This document shows positions 8,594 to 15,845 of a stretch of DNA of 64,000 nucleotides, piece after piece. Origin of the DNA: UBA4660 sp034408895 (GTDB lineage Bacteria; Bacteroidota; Bacteroidia; Flavobacteriales_D; Sanyastnellaceae); NCBI GenBank assembly GCA_034408895.1, contig JAWXCI010000005.1:98988-162987 (forward strand). Direction: 5' to 3'. The stretch's first letter is position 1. Every line of letters starts with the position of its first letter. Position numbers and translations under genes: made by a program. The notes under the pieces are model-generated. The model saw only the letters and a list, made by a program, of their open reading frames with translations, was not told the DNA's origin and ran no database searches.

Positions 8594-9286
8594 GTGAAGG
8601 AGATTTTATTGCTTCATGGTGCACTCGCATCAGAAGAACAGATGAATCCACTGGCTGAAAAACTCTCGGCAGATTTCCATGTTCATGCTTTTTCATTTAG
8701 CGGTCATGGCGGCACGCCAATTATCTCCAGCGAATTTTCAATAGAACATTTTTCCAATGAGATAACTGCGTTCATTGCTGCTTCAGGAAATGAAAAGATG
8801 AATGTGTTTGGTTACAGCATGGGCGGTTATGCTGCCATGCTTTCATCGTTAAGCGAGCCTTGGTGGTTCGAAAATCTCATTACGCTTGGAACCAAATACG
8901 ACTGGAATCCGGAGAGTGGTGCCTTGGAAATGCAACTATTGAACACGGAAAAAATGGAACAGAAGATTCCGTTGTTCGTGGAGCAATTAAAGAAAACACA
9001 TGACCCAACTTCCTGGTTAGAGGTGGTAATTGCAACGCGTGAAATGATGCGGGCACTTGGGGAAAATCCACCACTCACCCCATCAGCTTTGAAATTTCAT
9101 GAAGTTCATTGTCTGGTGTTGTGCGGAGAAAATGACACGACCGCTCCTCTGGAAAAAACGCAACAGGCTTTGGCCAATCACCACTATGCTGAGGTGCTGA
9201 TGGTTCCGAAAACACCTCATTCGTTTGAAAAAGTGAACTTGGATTTCCTCGCAGAAATTATTACCCGATACTGTCACCGCCAATGA
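8594..9286 (+). CDS. Alpha/beta-fold hydrolase
   Basis: 230 residues, starting at GTG. The frame is blocked by TGA 27 bases upstream and the only other possible start there is ATT, so GTG is preferred. The fold opens with 'EILLLHGALAS' (oxyanion loop HG). It contains the nucleophile elbow 'GYSMGG' near residue 75, an acidic residue after 'LVLCGENDTTAP', and the catalytic His in 'TPHSFEKV'. The triad Ser-Asp-His is therefore complete. Substrate is unknown; small esterases, BioH-like and MenH-like enzymes share this size. Soluble, with no signal peptide. Confidence 0.85.
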   Translation: MKEILLLHGALASEEQMNPLAEKLSADFHVHAFSFSGHGGTPIISSEFSIEHFSNEITAFIAASGNEKMNVFGYSMGGYAAMLSSLSEPWWFENLITLGTKYDWNPESGALEMQLLNTEKMEQKIPLFVEQLKKTHDPTSWLEVVIATREMMRALGENPPLTPSALKFHEVHCLVLCGENDTTAPLEKTQQALANHHYAEVLMVPKTPHSFEKVNLDFLAEIITRYCHRQ

Positions 9287-9294
9287 GAGACAAC

Positions 9295-10005
9295 TCATGA
9301 ACTGGGATTTTTTGCTTTGATCTTCGAATTTCTCTTTTCAAAATACTTCATGTACTTCAACCCGTTTGAAACGTAATATGGATCGTGGGTGTGAGAACGA
9401 CCACTGAGGGGAAAACGATCGCCCGTGTTGTGGTAGTGAAAAGCGTCCTTCCACTTCTTCTTCTTTAAAAAATGTCCGTACTCATTTTTGATCCACTTCG
9501 CACCCCAATAGGCCGCGTCTTCTTCTTCGCGAATGTCATTGACATTCACACCCAGGCCTATCACCTTGTAGCCCATAAGTTGAAACGGTCCCCAACTCCT
9601 TGCAAGATTTTCAAGAGCAGCATCATCACAATCCTTCAAGTGTTTGTGATGCACATTTTCCAGTTTGCGCAGTTTGCTGTTTCGCACTTTTTTCAGTTTC
9701 GAAAGCACATGTTTTTCCAGCCGATGCCCTGCAGGTTTGTTGCCACCGCACTCAAGCACGATTAAAGCCATAAGGTATTCATAAGGCAAGTTGAATTGTT
9801 CCGAGAGTTCTGAAATTTCTTTCGAATAATTCCGTTCGCACCATTCAAGATTGCTGATGCCAGCTGGCCTAGGGTCTTGCGGCATTTCCAAGCCGAGTTT
9901 TGACCGAATCAATTCCGCCACATCATACCTGTTGCGCCAGGAGAAATACAGACCAACCAACACGAAAGCAAACACCAGCCATCTTTTCCAACGTACTCTT
10001 TTCAT
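9295..10005 (-). CDS. Membrane-anchored lysozyme-like / SLT-fold transglycosylase
   Basis: 236 residues. One N-terminal helix ('WLVFAFVLVGLYFSW') anchors the protein with its domain in the periplasm. 'ALIVLECGG' supplies the Glu of an SLT/goose-lysozyme-type site, 'RSWGPFQLMGY' corresponds to the 'S-x-G-x-x-Q' motif, and 'AAYWGAKWIKNEYG' and 'DAFHYHNTGD' match the later helices of the fold. It probably cleaves or binds peptidoglycan glycan strands. A Lys/His-rich insertion lies between the Glu and the GPFQ motif. It converges on the hydrolase gene with 8 bases between. Confidence 0.7.
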   Translation of the reverse strand: MKRVRWKRWLVFAFVLVGLYFSWRNRYDVAELIRSKLGLEMPQDPRPAGISNLEWCERNYSKEISELSEQFNLPYEYLMALIVLECGGNKPAGHRLEKHVLSKLKKVRNSKLRKLENVHHKHLKDCDDAALENLARSWGPFQLMGYKVIGLGVNVNDIREEEDAAYWGAKWIKNEYGHFLKKKKWKDAFHYHNTGDRFPLSGRSHTHDPYYVSNGLKYMKYFEKRNSKIKAKNPSS

Positions 10006-10235
10006 CCTATCAAAAATCAGATTTCATTAAATGACCGCATAGGTTCATCCTGAAAACTTCCCCACAGAACAATTTTGATTTCTGTGCCTCGGGGTTGTTG
10101 TTGGCCTGTTAAGTTCAATTCTTCCGGCTTGAAAATCATAGAACTGCTGGTATGATAATTGGAAACTGACGAACCGCTCAACGAGCATCAGTCTTTATTT
10201 TTGATGTTCATTCCATGACAATAAAAAAAATCAAC

Positions 10236-11558
10236 ATGAAACAGCTTCCCATTATTCTTCTGGCTCTGGTTGTCACGCTCCTATCATCTTGTGCCGGTAA
10301 CCGCAAATTGAGCTCAACTTCCACTGAACAAACTACTGAAGATGATTACTATTCAGGAACAAGTAGTGGTGATGAATTAAGGAATGGTAACCGCGATCAA
10401 AACGGCCGTAACCAAAATGATGTAGGTTACAGAAACTCTTCGTTCAATTCAATGTATCGCAATTCGATGGGCTATCCGGACTACAACAGCTCTTATGGAA
10501 ACAACAACTCCTCCGGATTCAATTCGTCATTCAGCTACAATTCATCTTACAACTACGGCTATTCAGCATTTAACCAGCCAATGTGGGTATTGCAATATCA
10601 TCCGTCCGTTGGATGGCATCTTGCCATGAACTGGGGCTATGGCAACCAAAACAATTGTTATGGCAACAACTACAATGGTGGTTGGAACGACCCGTGGAAT
10701 TCATGTAACAACAATGGCTACAATAGCTACTATGGAGGTTACGACCCGTGGTACGATCCATGGAATTCTTGCGGATATTATTCTTACAACAATTGCTTTA
10801 ACTCTTTTGGTAGTAATTACAATTCCTGCTACAACAACTACAATTCGTGGAACTCCTATTACTATGGTAATTCTGACAACTCCTCAACAGACAATCAATC
10901 TTCCACTACCGATGATGATGACGCAGTTACAGACGAAGATGATGACACGGATACGGACATAGCTTCTATCGCAATTCCGCAACTGACTGCTACGAGTGAT
11001 CCATCTGTATCCAGGGGAAAGGGAGACAACGAAGTGATACCAACTGACGATGAAAGCGGAAATCAACGATTGACTGCTGGAGGCGTTTCGCTGGATTCCT
11101 CTGCTCCCGCATCAATTAACAGCAGTAGCGAGAAACCTGAAAAAGTTAGTCAAGGCACATTCTTAATTCTGCCAACACCTCAGGCAACTGCCGTCTCATC
11201 TGCACAGGATTCGAAAACAGTTGCTGATGATGATTATTTTCAATCATCATCGAAAAAGGAATCAGAATCAGAAAAAAATCATGACAGTGGTAAAACATCT
11301 TCATGGGACAAACCAAAATGGAACAGTGCTCCTGCAAACAATTCATCATCGGGTTCGGGGTATGAACAACCGAAATCTAATTCATCCACTTGGGACAGAC
11401 CTTCCAACAACAACTCGAGTTCTTCTTCTTCCAATTCAAGAATGAATGATTCTTCCCCCTCAAGGCCAGCCAATCCGGCACCACGGGCAGAACCTCCCAA
11501 ACCTGCACCCAGCAAGCCCTCCACATCGTCCGGTTCGACAGGTGTGAAAAAGAAATAG
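10236..11558 (+). CDS. Asn/Tyr/Ser-rich low-complexity lipoprotein
   Basis: 440 residues from the ATG at 10236, which directly precedes a lipoprotein signal ending 'LVVTLLSSCAG'. Residues of about 70-215 are dominated by Asn, Tyr, Ser and Gly with repeating 'NSYYGGYDPWYDPWNS'-like units and scattered Cys. Then come an acidic block ('DDDDAVTDEDDDTDTD'), a mixed segment, and a Ser/Pro/Asn-rich tail ending in Lys. There is one short ordered-looking island, 'MWVLQYHPSVGWHLAMNWGY'. The composition resembles prion-like or adhesive surface proteins. No family is recognised. The following terminator makes it monocistronic. Confidence 0.7.
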   Translation: MKQLPIILLALVVTLLSSCAGNRKLSSTSTEQTTEDDYYSGTSSGDELRNGNRDQNGRNQNDVGYRNSSFNSMYRNSMGYPDYNSSYGNNNSSGFNSSFSYNSSYNYGYSAFNQPMWVLQYHPSVGWHLAMNWGYGNQNNCYGNNYNGGWNDPWNSCNNNGYNSYYGGYDPWYDPWNSCGYYSYNNCFNSFGSNYNSCYNNYNSWNSYYYGNSDNSSTDNQSSTTDDDDAVTDEDDDTDTDIASIAIPQLTATSDPSVSRGKGDNEVIPTDDESGNQRLTAGGVSLDSSAPASINSSSEKPEKVSQGTFLILPTPQATAVSSAQDSKTVADDDYFQSSSKKESESEKNHDSGKTSSWDKPKWNSAPANNSSSGSGYEQPKSNSSTWDRPSNNNSSSSSSNSRMNDSSPSRPANPAPRAEPPKPAPSKPSTSSGSTGVKKK

Positions 11559-11576
11559 GTATATTTTTTTCAATAC

Positions 11577-11614
11577 AAAACCTCTGATTGTTCTTTGCAA
11601 CATCAGAGGTTTTT
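11577..11614 (+). terminator. Intrinsic terminator after the low-complexity lipoprotein
   Basis: AACCTCTGAT pairs with ATCAGAGGTT around a 13-nt loop, and a T-rich tract follows. It separates the lipoprotein gene from the WYL regulator and shows that earlier in-frame start codons of the latter are not used. Confidence 0.85.
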
Positions 11615-11645
11615 CTTTTGCACACGATCCCACTACAACAAAATA

Positions 11646-12662
11646 ATGCCTGCCAACAAATACGCGCTGCTTCGATACCGCATCATTGACCGATGCCTGA
11701 CCAACAGCAGTAAACCATATCCCACCCGCCAAGATCTGCTTTCAGCCTGTGAGGAGGCCTTGTACGGAAGTGGTGGCGAAAACATTTCGCAAAGCACTAT
11801 TGACAAAGACATCTGGGCTATGAAGAATGAAGGCAATTTGGGTTATTACGCTCCCATTTTGTTCAGCCGCCCGGATGGCGGTTACTATTATGAAGATCCT
11901 GAATACAGTATTTCACAACTGTCGTTGGGTGACGATGACCTTGAAGCCATCCGCTTCGCAGCCGCAACGCTTGACCAGTTTCGCGATGTGCCGATCTTTC
12001 AACAATATGAAAATGCGATTGAGAAAATTATCAACCGCGTAAACATTTCACCACGGCCTGATGATGCACAATTGGAAAAATTCATCCAGTTTGAAAAATC
12101 CACAGTGAGTAAAGGCAATGAACATCTGGGGCCGTTGCTTGACGCAGTTCGCTCGAAAAAATCAATCCGCATCCACTACCGGAAATTCACTGACGACAAT
12201 TTGAAGGAGTACGAATTGAATCCTTATCTGCTCAAAGAATATCATAACCGCTGGTACCTCGTGGCATTCGATACTGCTAGCAAGCATATCCGAACGTTTG
12301 GATTGGAACGGATTGAATCCATTGAAAAAGCGGAGCGAAAATTTGTGGTTGAAGAAACCTTCGACCCGGATGCGTTCTTCAAACACAGCATTGGCATTAC
12401 CGAAAAACAGGTCAAGCCTCACGAAGTAGTTCTCAGCTTTGAACCGGTTGCGGGAAAATTTCTGAAAACACAACCGGTTCATGCATCGCAAAAAGTGGTG
12501 CTTGAGAATGAAAAGGAAATCAGGATTTCACTTCATGTTTTGGTTACACCGGAGCTTGTGAGTTTTATTTTGGGGTATGGGAAGCAGGTGAAAGTGATAA
12601 ATCCAGTCATGCTAAAAAAGGCCGTTATTCATCATCTTCGCGAAGCACAGGAGAACTACTAA
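11646..12662 (+). CDS. WYL-domain transcriptional regulator
   Basis: 338 residues. The N-terminal part ('YALLRYRIIDRCL', then 'ISQSTIDKDIWAMKN') is a winged-helix DNA-binding domain of the DeoR/YobV type. From about residue 165, 'RSKKSIRIHYRKF' and 'LNPYLLKEYHNRWYLVAFD' form the WYL domain that senses nucleic-acid or small ligands, followed by the WCX extension ('HEVVLSFEPVAGKFLKTQP'). The ATG chosen is the first after the terminator hairpin. WYL regulators often control DNA-damage or defence genes, but no such gene is adjacent, so the target is unknown. Confidence 0.88.
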   Translation: MPANKYALLRYRIIDRCLTNSSKPYPTRQDLLSACEEALYGSGGENISQSTIDKDIWAMKNEGNLGYYAPILFSRPDGGYYYEDPEYSISQLSLGDDDLEAIRFAAATLDQFRDVPIFQQYENAIEKIINRVNISPRPDDAQLEKFIQFEKSTVSKGNEHLGPLLDAVRSKKSIRIHYRKFTDDNLKEYELNPYLLKEYHNRWYLVAFDTASKHIRTFGLERIESIEKAERKFVVEETFDPDAFFKHSIGITEKQVKPHEVVLSFEPVAGKFLKTQPVHASQKVVLENEKEIRISLHVLVTPELVSFILGYGKQVKVINPVMLKKAVIHHLREAQENY

Positions 12663-12778
12663 CCTGATTCTTCCCTATCGCCAATTTCAAGACCTCTTAA
12701 GATTTTCTCAAAGTTTTTTTCCCATTGTAAATCCATTACAACGAGGCTATGATTCTTTGCACCGTCAATCACAAAATC

Positions 12779-13033
12779 ATGAATGCAATGAATACAACAT
12801 GGACCCTCCCGGAAGTAAAGCGCTATATTGATTCTTTCGCGCGCCCCAACGGTTACAGCCCCTACGCATGGAGCATAGCCAAAAAACTCGCAATGGAAGT
12901 GTGGGAGAGTTACCTGACCGGATACCCGTTTCGCAGGTCGGTCAATTACATGTGTAAAGAATTCTACAAGATGATAGAACGTCCGGATGGCGAAAGCCTC
13001 CTGCCCAGCGGGTCATTCCGCAGTTTTTCATAA
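12779..13033 (+). CDS. Small conserved-looking hypothetical protein
   Basis: 84 residues from the ATG at 12779; a second ATG nine bases later is equally possible. The sequence is polar and helical ('LPEVKRYIDSFARPNGYSP', 'AKKLAMEVWESYLTGYPF'), without a signal or membrane segment. It is followed directly by a terminator, and codon use looks like that of neighbouring genes, both arguing that it is expressed. I do not recognise the family. Confidence 0.5.
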   Translation: MNAMNTTWTLPEVKRYIDSFARPNGYSPYAWSIAKKLAMEVWESYLTGYPFRRSVNYMCKEFYKMIERPDGESLLPSGSFRSFS

Positions 13034-13048
13034 TTGTTCTTGGAAAAG

Positions 13049-13079
13049 CCTTCCATGTTTAAAAACATGGAAGGTTTTT
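13049..13079 (+). terminator. Intrinsic terminator of the small hypothetical gene
   Basis: CCTTCCATGTT pairs with AACATGGAAGG over 11 bp around a 4-base loop, followed by TTTTT. Confidence 0.85.
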
Positions 13080-13110
13080 GAAATGCAAATTCTATGTGTA
13101 GTTAACCAAT

Positions 13111-13157
13111 AAAAATCCCCGGTAAGCCCCATGAGCGTGGTGGACTTGCCGGGGATT
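13111..13157 (-). terminator. Intrinsic terminator of metK
   Basis: Arms at 13114-13126 and 13145-13157 (AATCCCCGGTAAG / CTTGCCGGGGATT) form a 13-bp stem with one wobble. On the minus strand the stem is followed by TTTTATTGG, so it ends metK transcription about 60 bases after its stop codon. Confidence 0.8.
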
Positions 13158-13215
13158 AAATTTTACTGTCGTTTGATGCACCCCAAGGTTTAAACCGCAG
13201 GCTGTCTCATTCAAA

Positions 13216-14478
13216 TTATTTCAATCCAAAAACTTTTTTCACCTGCGCAATTGCATTCAATTCTTCCCATGGGAAAAGTTTCACTTTCACTTTCAGTTCG
13301 CTCTTTTTTCCCTTGTTGAAAATCTTCTCCACCACTTTGCTTTCGCGGCCCATGTGGCCATAAGCCGCAGTTTCAGAATAAATAGGAGTGCGAAGATTGA
13401 AACGCTTTTCGATGAAATAGGGACGCATATCGAACTCGGCAATGCGCGAAACTTTTTGTGAAATTTCTCCATCCGTCAACTTCACTTTGGAAGTGCCATA
13501 GGTGTTGATGTACAAACCAACCGGCCGTGCCACGCCAATGGCATACGCAACTTGCACAAGCACTTCATCGCACACTCCGGCAGCTACCAAATGTTTTGCA
13601 ATGTGCCGAGTGGCGTAAGCAGCAGAGCGGTCAACCTTCGAAGGGTCTTTGCCGGAAAATGCACCACCACCGTGTGCGCCTTTTCCGCCATAAGTATCCA
13701 CTATAATTTTTCTTCCTGTAAGACCAGTGTCGCCATGAGGACCGCCAATCACAAATTTTCCAGTAGGGTTTACATGGAATGTGATTTTGCTGTTGAACAT
13801 GGCTTGAATGCGCTTTGGTAATTTTTTCATGACGCGTGGGATGAGGATGTTGATGACATCATCCTTTATCCTCTTCAGCATCACAGCATCCTTTGCAAAG
13901 TCATCGTGCTGTGTGGAGATAACAATAGAGTCAATGCGCACGGGTTTGTTATCGTCATCGTATTCAATGGTCACCTGGCTCTTGGCATCGGGGCGCAGGT
14001 ATGTCATCACTTTTTCTTCTCTGCGGAGTGCCGACAATTCGCGCAACAAAAGATGCGCGAGTTCAAGCGGCAACGGCATGAAGTTGTCTGTTTCGCGACA
14101 GGCATAACCGAACATCATTCCCTGATCGCCTGCGCCTTGTTCTTCGGGTTTCTTGCGCTCAACACCTTGGTTGATGTCGGGCGACTGTTCATGTATGGCC
14201 GAAAGAATTCCGCATGAATTGGCTTCAAACATGTACTCACTTTTGGTATAGCCGATTTTGCGTATTACCTCGCGGGTAATTTCCTGCACATCAAGATAGG
14301 CATCTGATTTCACTTCGCCACCGAGCACTACTTGTCCGGTTGTAACCAATGTTTCGCAGGCCACTTTAGATGAAGGGTCGTAGGCAAGAAACTGGTCAAT
14401 GAGTGCGTCTGAAATCTGGTCGGCAACTTTGTCCGGGTGTCCTTCCGACACGGACTCTGAGGTAAATAAATAAGGCAT
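13216..14478 (-). CDS. metK: S-adenosylmethionine synthase
   Basis: 420 residues, the normal bacterial length. It makes SAM from methionine and ATP. The start 'FTSESVSEGHPDKVADQISD' carries the ATP-site His and the metal Asp; 'GAGDQGMMFGYA' and 'GGGAFSGKDPSKVDRSAAY' are the two PROSITE-type signatures with the P-loop-like Lys. The tail 'ELKVKVKLFPWEELNA' is longer than in E. coli, as often in this phylum. It is divergent from the riboswitch-controlled metH operon; the shared 317-base gap shows no riboswitch facing metK, only a weak TACTTTCG element at 14500-14507. Confidence 0.98.
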   Translation of the reverse strand: MPYLFTSESVSEGHPDKVADQISDALIDQFLAYDPSSKVACETLVTTGQVVLGGEVKSDAYLDVQEITREVIRKIGYTKSEYMFEANSCGILSAIHEQSPDINQGVERKKPEEQGAGDQGMMFGYACRETDNFMPLPLELAHLLLRELSALRREEKVMTYLRPDAKSQVTIEYDDDNKPVRIDSIVISTQHDDFAKDAVMLKRIKDDVINILIPRVMKKLPKRIQAMFNSKITFHVNPTGKFVIGGPHGDTGLTGRKIIVDTYGGKGAHGGGAFSGKDPSKVDRSAAYATRHIAKHLVAAGVCDEVLVQVAYAIGVARPVGLYINTYGTSKVKLTDGEISQKVSRIAEFDMRPYFIEKRFNLRTPIYSETAAYGHMGRESKVVEKIFNKGKKSELKVKVKLFPWEELNAIAQVKKVFGLK

Positions 14479-14535
14479 GATTTGGAAAAATTTGAAGCGC
14501 GAAAGTAGAAAAGCATAAAGGGTTCTTGTTACAGA

Positions 14536-14567
14536 GTTGTTGACAGTAAAGTGCGGGCCTATATTCG
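14536..14567 (+). promoter_or_regulatory. Candidate promoter of the SAM riboswitch-metH transcript
   Basis: GTTG at 14536-14539 and TATATTCG at 14560-14567 approximate the Bacteroidota -33 and -7 elements with a 20-base spacer. The predicted start, near 14573, coincides with the first base of the riboswitch P1 helix, which supports the assignment. Confidence 0.45.
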
Positions 14568-14572
14568 CCCCG

Positions 14573-14700
14573 CTTTATCAAGAAGGACGGAGGGAATAGG
14601 CCCAAAGATGTCCTGGCAACCCACCTCGGAAATTTTTTCCGGGTCCCGGTGCCAACTCCAGCCCCCCATGCATCGGGGGGGGAGATGAGGCAGCGATAAT
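14573..14700 (+). promoter_or_regulatory. SAM-I (S-box) riboswitch aptamer
   Basis: The conserved S-box core is present in order: TTATCAAGAAGGACGGAGG opening the four-way junction, GGCCC, the kink-turn/pseudoknot segment CCTGGCAACCC, then GGTGCCAACTCC, a C/G-rich variable P4 hairpin (CCCCCC...GGGGGG) and AGATGAGG before the returning P1 strand GATAA. P1 is short (TTATC/GATAA). Binding of SAM stabilises P1 and represses the downstream gene. Its placement 96 bases before a methionine synthase gene is exactly the expected context. Confidence 0.93.
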
Positions 14701-14776
14701 AGAATACTTTATCGCAAGCAATCATCCCAACTTCTTCTTGATATAGTGCTAATGTCAAACCGCATGTTGTGGTTTG
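14693..14776 (+). promoter_or_regulatory. Putative expression platform of the SAM riboswitch
   Basis: GCGATAA at 14693-14699, which includes the 3' strand of aptamer P1, is perfectly complementary to TTATCGC at 14709-14715. A second hairpin, 14756-14764 with 14768-14776 (CAAACCGCA / TGTGGTTTG, one wobble), lies 19 bases before the metH ATG. No T-tract follows either hairpin, so control of translation initiation is more likely than termination. The mutually exclusive pairing of P1 is seen in the bases; the switching mechanism is inferred. Confidence 0.5.
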
Positions 14777-14795
14777 CCGAAACACATTTCGAAAA

Positions 14796-15815
14796 ATGAC
14801 TTTACAAGAAATTGCACAACAACGCATCCTCATTCTTGATGGGGCGATGGGTACTATGATTCAACGGCATTCATTGAGCGAAGAAGATTTTCGTGGTGAA
14901 CGATTTAAGAATCATCCATCCGATGTAAAAGGCAACAATGATTTGTTGTGCATCACGCGGCCCGACATCATTACTCAGATTCATCTTGACTACCTGAATG
15001 CCGGGGCGGACATTATTGAAACCAACACTTTCAATGCGCAACGCATCTCGCTCGCAGATTACAAGATGGAAGACCTTGCTTATGAGATAAACTTTGAAGC
15101 TGCGAAGTGTGCAAGAAAAGCAATTGAACAATTCAATCAAACTCCCAACCCTCAACACGCAACTCGCAACTGTTTTGTCGCTGGTGCAGTTGGGCCAACC
15201 AACAGAACTGCCTCGCTTTCTCCGGATGTGAATGACCCTGGATTTCGCGCTATCACATTTGATGAGTTGGTGGTGGCCTATTCGGAACAGGTAAATGGCT
15301 TGCTTGATGGTGGAGTGGATATTTTGATTGTCGAAACCATTTTTGATACACTCAACGCGAAGGCAGCACTCTATTCCATCATGGAAATTCTCGATGAGAG
15401 AACCCTTGAAGTTCCCATCATGGTGAGCGGAACCATTACCGATGCAAGTGGAAGAACATTGAGCGGGCAAACGTCAGAAGCGTTTTTGATTTCAATGTCA
15501 CACGTTCCAATGTTTAGTATTGGTTTCAATTGTGCGCTCGGTGCAGAACAACTGATGCAATACGTTGAAATTCTTTCGGACAATGCCGAGTGCCTGGTGA
15601 GTGCTTATCCTAACGCAGGACTTCCCAACGCAATGGGACACTACGACCAGACACCGGAGCAAATGGCCGAGTTGGTGAAAGAATATTGTGACCGCGGAAT
15701 TGTAAACATCATTGGAGGATGTTGTGGAACTACACCGGAACATATTAAAGCAATAGCGGAGGTGGCGAAGAATTTTTCAACGCGACAATTACCAGTTTCT
15801 AATCTCTCAAATTGA
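14796..15815 (+). CDS. metH: Methionine synthase, homocysteine S-methyltransferase module (MetH part 1)
   Basis: 339 residues forming the TIM-barrel homocysteine domain of cobalamin-dependent methionine synthase. It starts 'ILILDGAMGTMIQ', has 'NTFNAQRISLADY', and carries the zinc-binding cysteines in 'FNCALGAEQL' and 'GGCCGTTPEHIKAIA'. The ATG used here is preferred over an upstream in-frame one because the latter lies inside the leader hairpin. The remaining MetH domains are encoded by the next gene 30 bases on. A two-gene MetH is known from other Bacteroidota, so this is a domain-boundary split rather than a frameshift. Expression is controlled by the SAM-I riboswitch. Confidence 0.95.
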   Translation: MTLQEIAQQRILILDGAMGTMIQRHSLSEEDFRGERFKNHPSDVKGNNDLLCITRPDIITQIHLDYLNAGADIIETNTFNAQRISLADYKMEDLAYEINFEAAKCARKAIEQFNQTPNPQHATRNCFVAGAVGPTNRTASLSPDVNDPGFRAITFDELVVAYSEQVNGLLDGGVDILIVETIFDTLNAKAALYSIMEILDERTLEVPIMVSGTITDASGRTLSGQTSEAFLISMSHVPMFSIGFNCALGAEQLMQYVEILSDNAECLVSAYPNAGLPNAMGHYDQTPEQMAELVKEYCDRGIVNIIGGCCGTTPEHIKAIAEVAKNFSTRQLPVSNLSN

Positions 15816-15845
15816 ACAGTCCAACCTTTTCACATCATTACAAAA

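Noticed and set aside
10450..10890. Repeated short units in the lipoprotein gene as a CRISPR-like array
   Set aside because: The units are irregular codon-level repeats of Asn/Tyr/Gly inside a continuous reading frame, with no constant repeat and spacer lengths.
14479..14572. A second riboswitch facing metK
   Set aside because: The S-box core occurs once and only in the plus orientation; the minus-strand leader of metK shows only a short promoter-like element.
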